The notes: a model not told the origin generated them from the sequence alone. A DNA stretch of 39,626 nucleotides from Minisyncoccota bacterium (GCA_023143145.1 JAGLID010000045.1:1-39626), one strand, 5' to 3'. Positions 1 through 8,495 are shown, counted from the first letter of the stretch. Numbers and translations: made by a program.

Positions 1-362
1 TCTTTGACACCCATTCTTCTTTTCAGGGCAATCATTTCCTCTTCTGAAATTGGAGTCGGCGTAGTTCCTGATCCAACGAAACCAGTTACATTCGGAGTGT
101 TTCGAACAACATACCAAGAATCGTCGTTTACAATCATCTCTACCATAACATATCCAGGAAAGATTCTTTCTTCCAAGACTTTTCTCTTGCCATTCTTAAT
201 TTTTATTTTCTTCTCTTTTGGTACTAATACATCAAATATCTTTTCTTCCATCCCCATTGATTCAATTCTTTGTGTTAAGTTTCTACAAACATTATCTTCA
301 TAACCGGAATATGTGTGCAGAACATACCAATTTCTTCCGAAATCTGCCGTTTGTTTTGGCAT
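1..362 (-). CDS. nusG: Transcription termination/antitermination protein NusG, N-terminal part (runs off the window)
   Basis: NusG binds RNA polymerase and modulates pausing, Rho termination and coupling to ribosomes. I translated the minus strand directly, because the ORF track lists only a plus-strand shadow here. It starts MPKQTADFGRNWYVLHTYSG and contains the NGN-domain hallmarks 'WYVLHTYSGYE', 'ERIFPGYVMVEM' and 'WYVVRNTPNVTGFVG'. About 120 codons are present; the KOW domain lies beyond base 1. The ATG is at 362-360, with no clear Shine-Dalgarno. It follows secE by 44 bp, the conserved bacterial secE-nusG order. Identification is secure. Confidence 0.95.
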   Translation of the reverse strand, partial: MPKQTADFGRNWYVLHTYSGYEDNVCRNLTQRIESMGMEEKIFDVLVPKEKKIKIKNGKRKVLEERIFPGYVMVEMIVNDDSWYVVRNTPNVTGFVGSGTTPTPISEEEMIALKRRMGVK

Positions 363-406
363 ATCTTTATATTTAGTGATTAATAAAACTACAACGAAAG
401 TTTATC

Positions 407-595
407 CTAAAATAAACCTTTAACTATCTTGTCTAATGCAAAATCCATACCTCCTAAAAATGAAGCAGTTACCAAACTAATAATAACAACAATAGTCGAA
501 TCTTTTATAGCAGCTTTCCGAGAAGGCCAACTAACTTTCTTTATCTCAGATTTAACTTCAACGAAGTATTTTTTTAACTTTTTAAGTATATCCAT
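407..595 (-). CDS. secE: Preprotein translocase subunit SecE
   Basis: SecE is the small essential subunit of the SecYEG channel that clamps SecY in the inner membrane. The 62-residue protein has the family pattern: a basic amphipathic helix, the conserved 'EIKKVSWPSRKA' hinge, then one membrane segment (about residues 34-58). This single-TM length is normal outside Gammaproteobacteria. It is the first gene of the secE-nusG unit, with a strong promoter at 662-690. In the leader, AGCC/GGCT arms (about 612-629) can form a small hairpin just before the start. Confidence 0.95.
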   Translation of the reverse strand: MDILKKLKKYFVEVKSEIKKVSWPSRKAAIKDSTIVVIISLVTASFLGGMDFALDKIVKGLF

Positions 596-661
596 TTTCT
601 TGATTTTAAAACAGCCCTTAAAGGCTATTATTGATTTTTAAACTATAGATTATATAAGCTC

Positions 662-690
662 ATAATACTATTAAATTAAATTTTAGTCAA
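662..690 (-). promoter_or_regulatory. Predicted sigma70-type promoter of secE-nusG
   Basis: On the minus strand, TTGACT is followed by a 17-bp spacer and TATTAT, ending about 65 bp upstream of the secE ATG. A second TTGACT-like block lies about 20 bp further upstream. Spacing is optimal, and the position suits the first gene of the secE-nusG unit. Confidence 0.6.
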
Positions 691-792
691 TAGCCTATGA
701 ATTGAGTCAATATTTTGTTATTTTGAAAATATTTCCATCAAAAAATATACAATATCACTTCTATATAATAGGTTAATAAAAAAATTAGTAAA

Positions 793-1713
793 TTAAATCC
801 ATCGTCGTTTTATCAGAAGCCAAAGAAAAGCCACGGACATAAAGACAATTAATAGTATGACATACAAAAAAGCAAAAGGACTATTGCCAAGTGGCAAAGA
901 AACATTCATTCCATAAATACTAGAGATTATAGTAGGAATCGTCAGAACGATTGTCACAACTGTCAAAATCTTGATTACTCTATTAAGTTCGTTAGTTAGA
1001 ATTGTTGAATAGGCTTCTCTAATGTTCTTGATAGATTTAAGCGCAACTCGCGATATCTCAATCGTCTGTTTGCTGTCCATAAATAAATCTTCTATCTCAT
1101 TTTTATCTTTATCATATATTTTTATATATCTCCCGCTCAATATTCTTTCAAGATTACTGATAATCGGCACAATCGAAGATTCGAAGTCATTTAAAGTTTC
1201 CTCTTCTTGAACAAGGAAGAGAATATCTTTATTATTGAGATTATCAATTTTAATTTTCTTTATTTTAATATCCTTTAATATTCTGTTAAGATATTTATCA
1301 TAACTATTGAAAACTTCAGTTATAATCTTTAATAAAAGACTAGTCTTATGTGTCGTGGAAAAATACGGAAATTTCTTTACAAAATTATTAATAACACAAT
1401 TTTGCCCATTTGAGAGAGTAATTATATTATCTCTTGTAATAACCACAAGCAGAGGCAAAGTAATTATATCTACATCACTTTGAGTAGGAAAACGAATTAT
1501 CATATAAAAAATTCCATTTTTACTTTCTACCCTGGAAAGCTCATTCTCGTCCAAAGCATCTTCAATAATTGTTAAATCCAATTTTAATTCTTTTCCTAAT
1601 CTTTCTATTTCATCTATATCAGGCTCAATCACCGATATCCAGCTTCCTTTTTCAAATGTCTTAATTTTTTTTAATTTTAAATCCTTTAGCGTTTTCTTAT
1701 ATATATCAATCAT
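793..1713 (-). CDS. corA: CorA-family Mg2+/Co2+ channel
   Basis: CorA proteins are pentameric divalent-cation channels with a large cytoplasmic N-terminal funnel and two C-terminal membrane helices. The 306-residue product has this shape: soluble mixed alpha/beta and long helical regions up to about residue 245, TM1 ending in the diagnostic 'YGMN' selectivity motif (GMN about 268-270), a short loop, and TM2 ending in the basic tail 'KRRWI'. Length is typical of the shorter CorA/ZntB-like group, so Mg2+ versus Zn2+ or Co2+ cannot be decided. It starts 52 bp after the stop of the glycoside hydrolase gene upstream and may share its transcript. Confidence 0.92.
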   Translation of the reverse strand: MIDIYKKTLKDLKLKKIKTFEKGSWISVIEPDIDEIERLGKELKLDLTIIEDALDENELSRVESKNGIFYMIIRFPTQSDVDIITLPLLVVITRDNIITLSNGQNCVINNFVKKFPYFSTTHKTSLLLKIITEVFNSYDKYLNRILKDIKIKKIKIDNLNNKDILFLVQEEETLNDFESSIVPIISNLERILSGRYIKIYDKDKNEIEDLFMDSKQTIEISRVALKSIKNIREAYSTILTNELNRVIKILTVVTIVLTIPTIISSIYGMNVSLPLGNSPFAFLYVILLIVFMSVAFLWLLIKRRWI

Positions 1714-1765
1714 AAATATTGTTTAAAATTATAAAACTACTATAAGTCCACTAAATACTAAACAC

Positions 1766-2818
1766 TTAAAAATTATTTAAATTTGGAGAATCATGAAAAG
1801 CCTTTTTGGCCATATTCCAAATCCGATCATCATTTTTTTCAGTTTTTAACCAATACCACCATTCGCCTCCCCAAAGATAAGCCTCGGAAAACTCGATATC
1901 TTTCACATAATCAATATTTTTCTGAAACTGTTCTGGGTCCATTGACTTATATTGATCTTCTAAAGATGTTTCAATAATCATTTTCGGACCCCATGGTTCT
2001 CCTTGTAGTTCAACTATAACAATCTTATCGACACCAGTTAAAAACATAATAATCGCCGCTTTTAACCTATAAATCACAGAAGGAGTTGGATAATGAATAT
2101 AGCCAATGCTATCATTCCAAACAATTCTATAAAGAGTTGTACCTAGGATATCGGCTCTTTTTCCTGCACTATACCAAGTGCCGAGCTCGCCACTGTCTGA
2201 AATTATAATCGGGCGACTATCCAGTTCACGAACCGTAGCAATTTCTCTATCTAAAAATTTCTTATCCAATTTTGGACATTTCCCATATGGTAAAAATGGT
2301 TCGTTTTCAACCTGCCAATTCGTAATATTTTTTTTATCTTTATAACGATTTACAACTTCAGTAATATAATTTATTAATTCATTTTGCCTTTCTATTTCAT
2401 CTATTTCCATAGCCCATTGCGGAATATGACATTCTGGCCATCTTGGTTGTTTTTGACCCAAAGATAAAACAATTTCCACTCCTCTTTTTTCTGCTTCTTC
2501 AATTTGCCAATCCAAATCTTGATAGAAATATTCTCCTCTTATATTTTCAATTTCATTCCAATATGAAGGCAACCTTACCTTTTTTGCTCCCGCATCATCC
2601 ATAAGTGCAAGATATGTTTCTTTCCAATCAAGACCAAGATGTTGCGCGAAAGATTTGCTAAAAGTTACTCCATAGACAACTTTCATATTTTGTCTTGGCA
2701 TCAAAAGAACAACTATCGTAAAAGCCATGGAAAAAAATATAATAAATAATATTATATTCTTCTTGGTCAATAATTTCCTTTTAATTTTTTTATTCTTTGA
2801 GAATAAATTAAATTTCAT
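1766..2818 (-). CDS. Membrane-anchored glycoside hydrolase-like protein (clan GH-A type TIM barrel)
   Basis: The 350-residue protein begins with a short basic cytoplasmic stretch and one membrane segment (about residues 21-40), so the catalytic domain should face outward. The rest resembles a clan GH-A (beta/alpha)8 barrel: 'VRLPSYWNEIE' early, 'ITNWQVENEP' (acid/base Glu about 173) and 'IVIVELQGEPW' (candidate nucleophile near Glu270, or 274). The N-E-P triad after strand 4 is the clan hallmark. I cannot assign the exact family (GH5-like or beta-galactosidase-like) or substrate. It is divergent from the small plus-strand gene at 2903 and lies upstream of corA. Confidence 0.7.
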   Translation of the reverse strand: MKFNLFSKNKKIKRKLLTKKNIILFIIFFSMAFTIVVLLMPRQNMKVVYGVTFSKSFAQHLGLDWKETYLALMDDAGAKKVRLPSYWNEIENIRGEYFYQDLDWQIEEAEKRGVEIVLSLGQKQPRWPECHIPQWAMEIDEIERQNELINYITEVVNRYKDKKNITNWQVENEPFLPYGKCPKLDKKFLDREIATVRELDSRPIIISDSGELGTWYSAGKRADILGTTLYRIVWNDSIGYIHYPTPSVIYRLKAAIIMFLTGVDKIVIVELQGEPWGPKMIIETSLEDQYKSMDPEQFQKNIDYVKDIEFSEAYLWGGEWWYWLKTEKNDDRIWNMAKKAFHDSPNLNNF

Positions 2819-2847
2819 AATTTTGATTTATTTATGTTTTTTGATTA

Positions 2848-2876
2848 TTGACATAAGTTTAAATTTAAGTTATGTT
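2848..2876 (+). promoter_or_regulatory. Predicted promoter of the small membrane-protein gene at 2903
   Basis: A perfect -35 TTGACA, a 17-bp spacer and TATGTT as -10 place the transcript start near 2883. That leaves a roughly 15-nt leader carrying GGAG before the start codon. The motif TTATGTTTTTTG occurs twice here, once on each side of the -35 element. Confidence 0.6.
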
Positions 2877-2902
2877 TTTTGTAAGTCTAAATAAACGGAG
2901 AG

Positions 2903-3346
2903 ATGAGTTTGAACAATATTATTAAAAAAATATATAGTGAATTTAAACTTGGACTTAGAACAGGCATATCAAAAGGAGCACTTGTAACGATACTTGCTCT
3001 TCTTATGATAAATATGTGGTATATTCTACCTCCCATTAGCACTTCCGACTTTTTGGTAATAGCATTGATTTGGGCAATAATAGGATTTTTTACAACTTTA
3101 TCATTCTACGAATTGTCAGACTTTGATTACTCAAGAAACCTTGCTTTTTTAATGGGGTTAATCGCAACCGTTGTCTCAATGAGTTATATATATCATATGT
3201 TAACATGTGATATACTGCCATATAATTTATTAATGACAGATATATATGTAATATTTGTTCTAATAAGTTTAAGTTCAACTTTTGCTTTTTTTCTAAAAAT
3301 GAGAATGTTGAAAAAAGAGCAAAAGAAACTTCACAGTAGGACCTAA
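2903..3346 (+). CDS. Small integral membrane protein of unknown function
   Basis: A 147-residue protein with about four hydrophobic segments (roughly residues 22-43, 48-67, 78-97 and 108-130) and a basic C-terminal tail. I do not recognise a family. The annotated ATG lies only 2 nt after GGAG. A TTG two codons downstream (2909) sits 8 nt after the same GGAG and may be the real start, as at 13497, 29367 and 30994. A promoter (2848-2876) and a terminator overlapping the stop codon make it a single-gene transcript, convergent with the EamA gene. Confidence 0.75.
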   Translation: MSLNNIIKKIYSEFKLGLRTGISKGALVTILALLMINMWYILPPISTSDFLVIALIWAIIGFFTTLSFYELSDFDYSRNLAFLMGLIATVVSMSYIYHMLTCDILPYNLLMTDIYVIFVLISLSSTFAFFLKMRMLKKEQKKLHSRT

Positions 3347-3362
3347 CATTCCTACTTTTTTT
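3335..3362 (+). terminator. Intrinsic terminator of the 2903 gene
   Basis: AGTAGGA pairs perfectly with TCCTACT around an 8-nt loop and is followed by seven T residues. The TAA stop lies inside the loop, so terminator and coding end overlap. The reverse strand lacks an adjacent U-tract, so it acts in the plus direction. Confidence 0.8.
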
Positions 3363-4266
3363 ATACACCTAGCAGAACCAATCCAATTCCGATTAATATA
3401 ATCGCTCCTACTTTTTGCATAATTATATTTCCACCAGCTTGTTCGTGATATAATTTTGGAAATTTTTTGGAAAGAATTAGGGCAAATAATAGAAGAAAAA
3501 CATATTGGACAGATTGAAGGGAATTTATAATTACAATATTACTTTCTTCTATTGAAATCGCATAAAAAATCAAAATTGCAGCTACGGCTGCCAAAATTTT
3601 ATTAGGAATAAAAAGATAGGCAGTTTTTTTTGCTACTTTTTCCGGAGTGGAAAATATTTTCTCTCTATTTTGCCTAGATAAAAGCAAAAGCATTGCTCCT
3701 AAAAATCCACCAATTTGAAAAAGAATAAATCCATCAAAGAATGAAATGTGCAAATATAAATATTTTATTAAAGTATAATACAACGCGAAAAGAAAACCAG
3801 CAACAACAGCCAGTAAAAATCCTTTAATCATGGAAAAATGGCTGTGATCTAATTTTGAAGATAGAAAGAATCCGCCAATGACAAAAAAGAGAAAAGCAAG
3901 AAATTGCTTTGCAGCTAAAAGTTCTCCCAAAATTAAATAGGAAAGAAGAACTGTAAAAATTGGAACAGTAGCGCCGACAACGGGAATAACTCTTGACGCT
4001 TCACTTAATTTCAGAGCTTTATAAAAAATCAGCAATGCTAGAATAAATAATATCCCATTCAAAACTCCAAGAATAAAAAATCTAGTTTCTGGAATTGTAA
4101 ATCCCACTATCGGAATGAGTGCAATAAATAATATCTGAAAAACACCTGAATAAAAAGTATAAGCTATAGGTTTTAAAACCGTATTAGAAACAATATGTTT
4201 ATCTATAATACTTACAATAGCATTTAAAAAATGAGCAACAATTGTGATTATGACCCAAAACAGCAT
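3361..4266 (-). CDS. EamA/DMT-superfamily transporter
   Basis: A 301-residue, almost wholly hydrophobic protein with about ten membrane helices in two repeated halves, as in EamA (drug/metabolite transporter) permeases. The first half carries the typical 'AIVSIIDKHIVS' N-terminus and 'ASRVIPVVGATVPIFTVLLSYLILGE', the usual end of an EamA domain. The second half ends with 'QSVQYVFLLLFALILSKKFP'. The substrate cannot be predicted. It starts 26 bp after the GH1 gene and is probably co-transcribed with it, so export or uptake of a sugar- or glycoside-related metabolite is possible but unproven. Confidence 0.85.
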   Translation of the reverse strand: MLFWVIITIVAHFLNAIVSIIDKHIVSNTVLKPIAYTFYSGVFQILFIALIPIVGFTIPETRFFILGVLNGILFILALLIFYKALKLSEASRVIPVVGATVPIFTVLLSYLILGELLAAKQFLAFLFFVIGGFFLSSKLDHSHFSMIKGFLLAVVAGFLFALYYTLIKYLYLHISFFDGFILFQIGGFLGAMLLLLSRQNREKIFSTPEKVAKKTAYLFIPNKILAAVAAILIFYAISIEESNIVIINSLQSVQYVFLLLFALILSKKFPKLYHEQAGGNIIMQKVGAIILIGIGLVLLGV

Positions 4267-4292
4267 ACTATTATTTTAATATTTAAATAAAT

Positions 4293-5477
4293 TTATAATG
4301 ACAAACTATTTTCCTTACAAATCTCCGCATAATCATATGCACTTTGACGGATTTTTGCTTCAAACCCATTCTCACAATCAATTTCAATAAGTCCAAATCT
4401 TTTTGCAAAACCGCTATCCCATTCAAAATTATCAAGTAGCGACCAATACATATATCCCTTCACATCCACACCATCTCCAATTGCTTTGTGCATCCACTTC
4501 AAATGTTCCCTGATAAACTCAGGCCTCTTCTTGTCGCTGGCATCAGCAACTCCATTTTCAGTAATATATATCGGCTTATTGTATTTCTTCATATCTTTTA
4601 AGATAAAATATAACCCTCTCGGAAAAATTTCCCAATTCATATCTGAAACCTTTTTATTCTCATTATCTATTTTTATAAAAGGAAAAGAAAAAGGAGTAAT
4701 CCTGATTCTGTTATGAAAATAATAATTAATTCCGATAAAATCAGAATGCTTATTTATAAGTTTTGAAAAAATATGATTTGTTAAGAAATCCGAAATTTTT
4801 ACTAAGCTCTTGTTTATAAAAGATTTCGGATTATGTGCATCTGAATAACAATAGTTCTGTGCTGTTCCTACTTTTGCATTTGGATTAATACTGTGTATCA
4901 TATTATAAGCTTTTTTGTGAACTCTAACGAAATTGACAAAGACTATTAAAGCGAGAAGTGATTTCTTTTTTTGTGGTGGAAATCTGCCCTCAATATAGCC
5001 AAGGGAGAGATAGACCATTGGTTCATTTACTGTGACCCAAAAATCCACAAGATCATCAAGCTCTTCTACGACAAACTTGGTAAAATTTTCAAAATATTCG
5101 GGGAATTTTTTATTATGTAAACCACCCCTTTCAGACAACCACAGTGGCAATGTATAATGCCAGATAGTTACCATTGATTTTATTTTTCTTTTCCTGAGCG
5201 CTAGTAATATTTTGCGATAATGTTCAATTTCTTTTCGATCAAATTTCCCTTCACTAGGTTGAATGCGTGACCATTCCAAAGAAAGTCGATGAACATTATG
5301 ATTCAACTCTTTTGCTAAATCAAAATATTTTTCATATTGATTATAGTAATCACAGGCATTTCCGGCTGGAAATCTTTCTGACCAATTACAATTTTCAATT
5401 CCACCCTCAACCTGATACGAAGAAACAGCCGCACCCCACAAAAAATCTTTTGGAAATTTTAGAACTTTTTTTGACAT
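4293..5477 (-). CDS. Glycoside hydrolase family 1 (beta-glucosidase/beta-galactosidase type)
   Basis: GH1 enzymes are retaining exo-beta-glycosidases. The 394-residue protein opens with 'FPKDFLWGAAVSSYQVEGG', the family N-terminal signature. It has the acid/base Glu in 'TVNEP' (about Glu152) and the nucleophile Glu in 'YITENG' (about Glu307). The C-terminal 'YMYWSLLDNFEWDSGFAKRFGL' forms the usual sugar-binding region. No signal peptide is present, so it acts in the cytoplasm. It is shorter than typical GH1 enzymes (about 440-480 residues), mainly between the two catalytic glutamates, but both are intact. It heads a likely two-gene unit with the EamA transporter. Confidence 0.93.
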   Translation of the reverse strand: MSKKVLKFPKDFLWGAAVSSYQVEGGIENCNWSERFPAGNACDYYNQYEKYFDLAKELNHNVHRLSLEWSRIQPSEGKFDRKEIEHYRKILLALRKRKIKSMVTIWHYTLPLWLSERGGLHNKKFPEYFENFTKFVVEELDDLVDFWVTVNEPMVYLSLGYIEGRFPPQKKKSLLALIVFVNFVRVHKKAYNMIHSINPNAKVGTAQNYCYSDAHNPKSFINKSLVKISDFLTNHIFSKLINKHSDFIGINYYFHNRIRITPFSFPFIKIDNENKKVSDMNWEIFPRGLYFILKDMKKYNKPIYITENGVADASDKKRPEFIREHLKWMHKAIGDGVDVKGYMYWSLLDNFEWDSGFAKRFGLIEIDCENGFEAKIRQSAYDYAEICKENSLSL

Positions 5478-5697
5478 AAAATATTACAATTATAATATCT
5501 ATATTATACACTACATTTGAAATAAAAAAAATGCGAGAAAAAGTTGATAATCATTACTTTTCAAGCAAAACAAAACATCCTATATTTCCTGAAAATTTGC
5601 CATGCTGAACTTACTTCAATTATACAAATCTTACAAGTATCAAAAGATAGAATCTTCCAAAAGAGTTATGCTATGTTTGATTCGGAACGATTCATCT

Positions 5698-5907
5698 CTA
5701 TTTAATCTCTTCATCTTTCAATTCCTTCTTAATCTCCTCAAACTCATTCTCGACTTCTTTCAGCTGTCCTTTGCTTGCTTTGATAAGTTTCACGCCTTCT
5801 CTCACCTTTTCAAGTCCTTTCTCGAGATCAACTTCTTCCTGAGACTCAAACCAATTAACAATACCTTCAAGCTTCTTGAGAGATTCTCCTAAATTTTCTT
5901 TTTTCAT
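5698..5907 (-). CDS. xseB: Exodeoxyribonuclease VII small subunit
   Basis: XseB binds several copies to XseA to form exonuclease VII, which degrades single-stranded DNA. The 69-residue product is one helical hairpin with the family pattern 'ESLKKLEGIVNWFES', 'VDLEKGLEKVREGVKLIK' and a charged coiled tail. It lies 22 bp downstream of gatB in the same direction. No large-subunit gene (xseA) is in the window, so the partner must be elsewhere if the enzyme is functional. Confidence 0.88.
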   Translation of the reverse strand: MKKENLGESLKKLEGIVNWFESQEEVDLEKGLEKVREGVKLIKASKGQLKEVENEFEEIKKELKDEEIK

Positions 5908-5929
5908 ATATTCATTTTAATTAACAAGC

Positions 5930-7405
5930 TTACTTCAGTTTCCTCTTTAAAATCTCCTCTGCCATTTGTGGATTTGCTTTTCCTTTGCTTTGCTTCATTG
6001 TTTGACCAACGAGAAACTTAATAGCGTTTTCTTTGCCAGCTTTATAATCTTCCACAGATTTCAAATTAGCCTCAACTACTTCTTCCACAATCTTTTCAAT
6101 TTCACCTTCATCGCTCATTTGAGCTAATCCTTTCTCGTCAAGAATATTTGACGGATCACCTCCTGTTTTATACATTTCAGCTAGCATTGTTTGAGCACCA
6201 CTACTTGAAATTTTACCTTCCTGAATAAGTGTAATAAACTCTGCGAAATTTTCCGCAGAAATTTTGCAACAATGAACTGAATGATTTTCGACGTATAGCA
6301 ATCTTTGCAATTCGGTTAATATATAATTTGCCGAAAGTTTTGTAAGCTGATCAATAAGTCCCCCATCAATTCCCTTCGCATCAACCCAAGCATTTAATTC
6401 CGAGACAATATCCTCAAAAAAGTTTGCCAATTCTTTGTCTTCAGAAAATATTTTTGCATTTTCTTCGGCCAGTTTATATTGGTTAATAAAACGATATTTC
6501 TTTGAAAGTGGAAGTTCTGGAATACTATTTTTTATTTTCTCCACATCAAAAACTCCTGCCTCTTTGGTTAAATCAAGAGGAGGTAAATCTGGTTCTGGAA
6601 AATAGCGATAATCGTGCGCTTCTTCTTTTTTTCTTTGTGAATATGTTTCTTGTTTATCTGCATTCCAACCTCTTGTCTCTTGTGAAATTTCTCCACCCTC
6701 ATCCAAAACTTCAGCCTGCCGTTTAATTTCATATTCAATTGACCTTTCAACCGCCCGAAAAGAATTTAGATTTTTCACCTCAACCTTTGTGCCGAACTTC
6801 TCACGTCCAAGTGGTCTAAGACTAATATTCACTTCACATCTCATATGTCCTTTTTCCATATCAGCATCTGAAACGCCAAGGCATCTCACGATAAGTTGAA
6901 ATTGTTTACAAAACTCTTTTGCTTCAGCTGACGATCTGATTTCCGGTTCCGTTACCAGTTCCATCAAGGGTGTACCCGCACGATTCAAATCAACCAAAGA
7001 ATAATCAGCTCCCGCTGGATGCAAAAGTTTCCCCGTATCTTCCTCAAGATGAATTCTGGTTATACCAATTTTTTTATCATTCACAAGGATACTTCCATTT
7101 TCACAAAGTGGTTTGTCATATTGTGAAATTTGATAACCTTTTGGTAAATCTGGATAAAAATAATTCTTTCGATCAAACTTTGAAAATTCAGCAATCTGAC
7201 AATCCATTGCCAATCCAGTTTTGACAACATATTCAACAGACTTTTTATTTGCCACGGGCAATGTCCCAGGTTGACCCATACAAATTGGACACACATTTTT
7301 ATTTGGCTGAATTCCATCAGGATTATTCACACACGAACAAAACATTTTTGAATTAGTTTTCAATTCCACATGGACTTCCATGCCAATTACTGCCTCATAT
7401 TTCAT
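5930..7405 (-). CDS. gatB: Asp-tRNA(Asn)/Glu-tRNA(Gln) amidotransferase subunit B
   Basis: GatB is the kinase/tRNA-binding subunit of GatCAB, which converts Glu-tRNA(Gln) or Asp-tRNA(Asn) to the amidated forms. Visible hallmarks are 'YEAVIGMEVHVEL', the Cys-rich zinc region 'CSC...CPICMGQPG', 'FDRKNYFYPDLPKGYQISQY' and 'HLEEDTGKL'. At the C-terminus is the tail domain ending 'KFLVGQTMKQSKGKANPQ'. I start at the internal ATG (7405), because 'MKYEAVIGMEVH' is the canonical N-terminus and the longer ORF would overlap the upstream gene. gatA and gatC are not in the window. It follows the CYTH gene by 11 bp. Confidence 0.95.
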   Translation of the reverse strand: MKYEAVIGMEVHVELKTNSKMFCSCVNNPDGIQPNKNVCPICMGQPGTLPVANKKSVEYVVKTGLAMDCQIAEFSKFDRKNYFYPDLPKGYQISQYDKPLCENGSILVNDKKIGITRIHLEEDTGKLLHPAGADYSLVDLNRAGTPLMELVTEPEIRSSAEAKEFCKQFQLIVRCLGVSDADMEKGHMRCEVNISLRPLGREKFGTKVEVKNLNSFRAVERSIEYEIKRQAEVLDEGGEISQETRGWNADKQETYSQRKKEEAHDYRYFPEPDLPPLDLTKEAGVFDVEKIKNSIPELPLSKKYRFINQYKLAEENAKIFSEDKELANFFEDIVSELNAWVDAKGIDGGLIDQLTKLSANYILTELQRLLYVENHSVHCCKISAENFAEFITLIQEGKISSSGAQTMLAEMYKTGGDPSNILDEKGLAQMSDEGEIEKIVEEVVEANLKSVEDYKAGKENAIKFLVGQTMKQSKGKANPQMAEEILKRKLK

Positions 7406-7416
7406 AAATTCAAAAT

Positions 7417-7956
7417 TTATTTTATTAAACTTCTCCAATTATTTTTATAATATTCAAATGCATAATTAAATTCCTCCTTTGTACTAATCTTAACTCCCAT
7501 CTTCATCAATTTTTTTTCTAGCTTTGCATATGTAACATCCTCTTCTCCTGCTGACACCATCTTTTCAATCTCAATAATTTTTCCATAACCCATTGTGTCG
7601 TCCAATAAAATTTTCATATCATCTTGTTGAAATTCCAATCTTTTTCTTAGCCATTTAATCTCAAGTTCGTATCCAAGCGTTTCGAATAAATTCTGCATTT
7701 TTTCAAAATCTACTGTTTCAAACTTGATTTCAATCTCCTCTCTGAATTTGTCGTGAAGATTTCCTTTCTTGTAAATAATATATGCATCTTTCTTATTTCT
7801 GCGCAATCTTAAGTCTTTGTCTCCGGAGAAATATATTGTTTCTTCGTTCAATTCTCTAATAAATTCACCGTTAAATCTTAATATAGACAATAATATTTTA
7901 TATTGATCGTCTGTTATAAAACTCCTTACCTCGACTTCAATATTACACTTTTCCAT
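7417..7956 (-). CDS. CYTH-domain protein (class IV adenylate cyclase / triphosphate-binding type)
   Basis: CYTH proteins form a triphosphate tunnel used by adenylate cyclases, thiamine triphosphatases and polyphosphate enzymes. The 179-residue form starts at the ATG at 7956 (MEKCNIEVEVRSFI), giving the N-terminal E-x-E-x-R version of the diagnostic E-x-E-x-K motif. Later come 'DLRLRRNKKDAYIIYKKG', 'REEIEIKFE', 'KWLRKRLEF', 'KILLDDTMGYGKIIEIEK' and a helical C-terminus, all in CYTH order. The 47-residue upstream extension in the ORF track is hydrophobic and atypical, so I exclude it. The substrate is unknown. Confidence 0.85.
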   Translation of the reverse strand: MEKCNIEVEVRSFITDDQYKILLSILRFNGEFIRELNEETIYFSGDKDLRLRRNKKDAYIIYKKGNLHDKFREEIEIKFETVDFEKMQNLFETLGYELEIKWLRKRLEFQQDDMKILLDDTMGYGKIIEIEKMVSAGEEDVTYAKLEKKLMKMGVKISTKEEFNYAFEYYKNNWRSLIK

Positions 7957-8110
7957 TGATTTATCATTGATTAATATTATATTTCCATTATAGCATATTG
8001 CTTTCAGATAACAAAAAAGGGTTAGAACTATTGCAAAGCCTAACCAAAAATTTGATTTTTTGAGATTTGCTAACCAGTGTACGCAGCTATGACGCACATA
8101 ATGAAACTGA

Positions 8111-8203
8111 TTAAGTTCTGATTTGTTCAGGCCTGTACACTACGTGGTGCACGTTGAGTCCAATGCAAATCATACTAGATATTTTATCTAGATTGCCCAA
8201 CAT
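8111..8203 (-). CDS. Predicted 30-residue small protein or leader peptide upstream of the CYTH-gatB unit
   Basis: This ORF is too short for the ORF track. Reading the minus strand, GGAGGTGA (near-perfect anti-16S complement) lies 5 nt before ATG (8 nt from GGAGG). The peptide is MLGNLDKISSMICIGLNVHH followed by VVYRPEQIRT and TAA. A strong promoter at 8223-8250 would give a very short leader directly before this SD. The peptide has no recognisable family. It could be a small protein or a leader peptide controlling the CYTH-gatB-xseB genes about 155 bp downstream. Confidence 0.55.
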   Translation of the reverse strand: MLGNLDKISSMICIGLNVHHVVYRPEQIRT

Positions 8204-8222
8204 TTCTATCACCTCCATTATA

Positions 8223-8250
8223 ATCATAAAGTTAAATAACAATCTGTCAA
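8223..8250 (-). promoter_or_regulatory. Predicted strong promoter of the CYTH-gatB-xseB unit
   Basis: The minus strand has a consensus TTGACA, a 16-bp spacer and TATGAT, directly followed by TATAAT and then GGAGGTGA of the 30-residue ORF. The match to sigma70 consensus is among the best in the window. Confidence 0.65.
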
Positions 8251-8495
8251 ATAAATTATCTGCTACAGAAAAAGCTTTGCAAGATTAATGAATTTCAAAA
8301 ATATTGTGATATCTCTTGCTGACTTTCATCAGTACTCCATAACATTCAAATTCCTTAAAGCTAAAATAAATAAAAAACTACAGATAAAGTCACGATTAAA
8401 ACGCTAGACTAGAGCAAGAGCTTCAGCGCGATAATATGCCAAGCGACTTGATGCGAATTCGAGCCAAAACCCTCGCTCCAAAAATAAAATTATGC
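8251..8495. other. Intergenic stretch after aspS with an unexplained G+C-richer block
   Basis: Most of the stretch is AT-rich and empty. The block at about 8405-8480, just after the aspS stop, is visibly richer in G+C than its surroundings and contains GCGCG, GCGAATTCGAGCC and a GAGC...GCTC pair at its ends. It is open on the minus strand for about 23 codons before a stop but has no start signal. I could not assign it to a tRNA or a known RNA. Confidence 0.4.

Noticed and set aside
4-303. Plus-strand 99-aa ORF at the window start
   Set aside because: It is the antisense shadow of nusG, whose minus-strand translation is unmistakable.
3090-3368. Minus-strand 92-aa ORF opposite the small membrane protein
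   Set aside because: It lies antisense to a gene that has promoter, ribosome-binding site and terminator, and it has no such signals itself.
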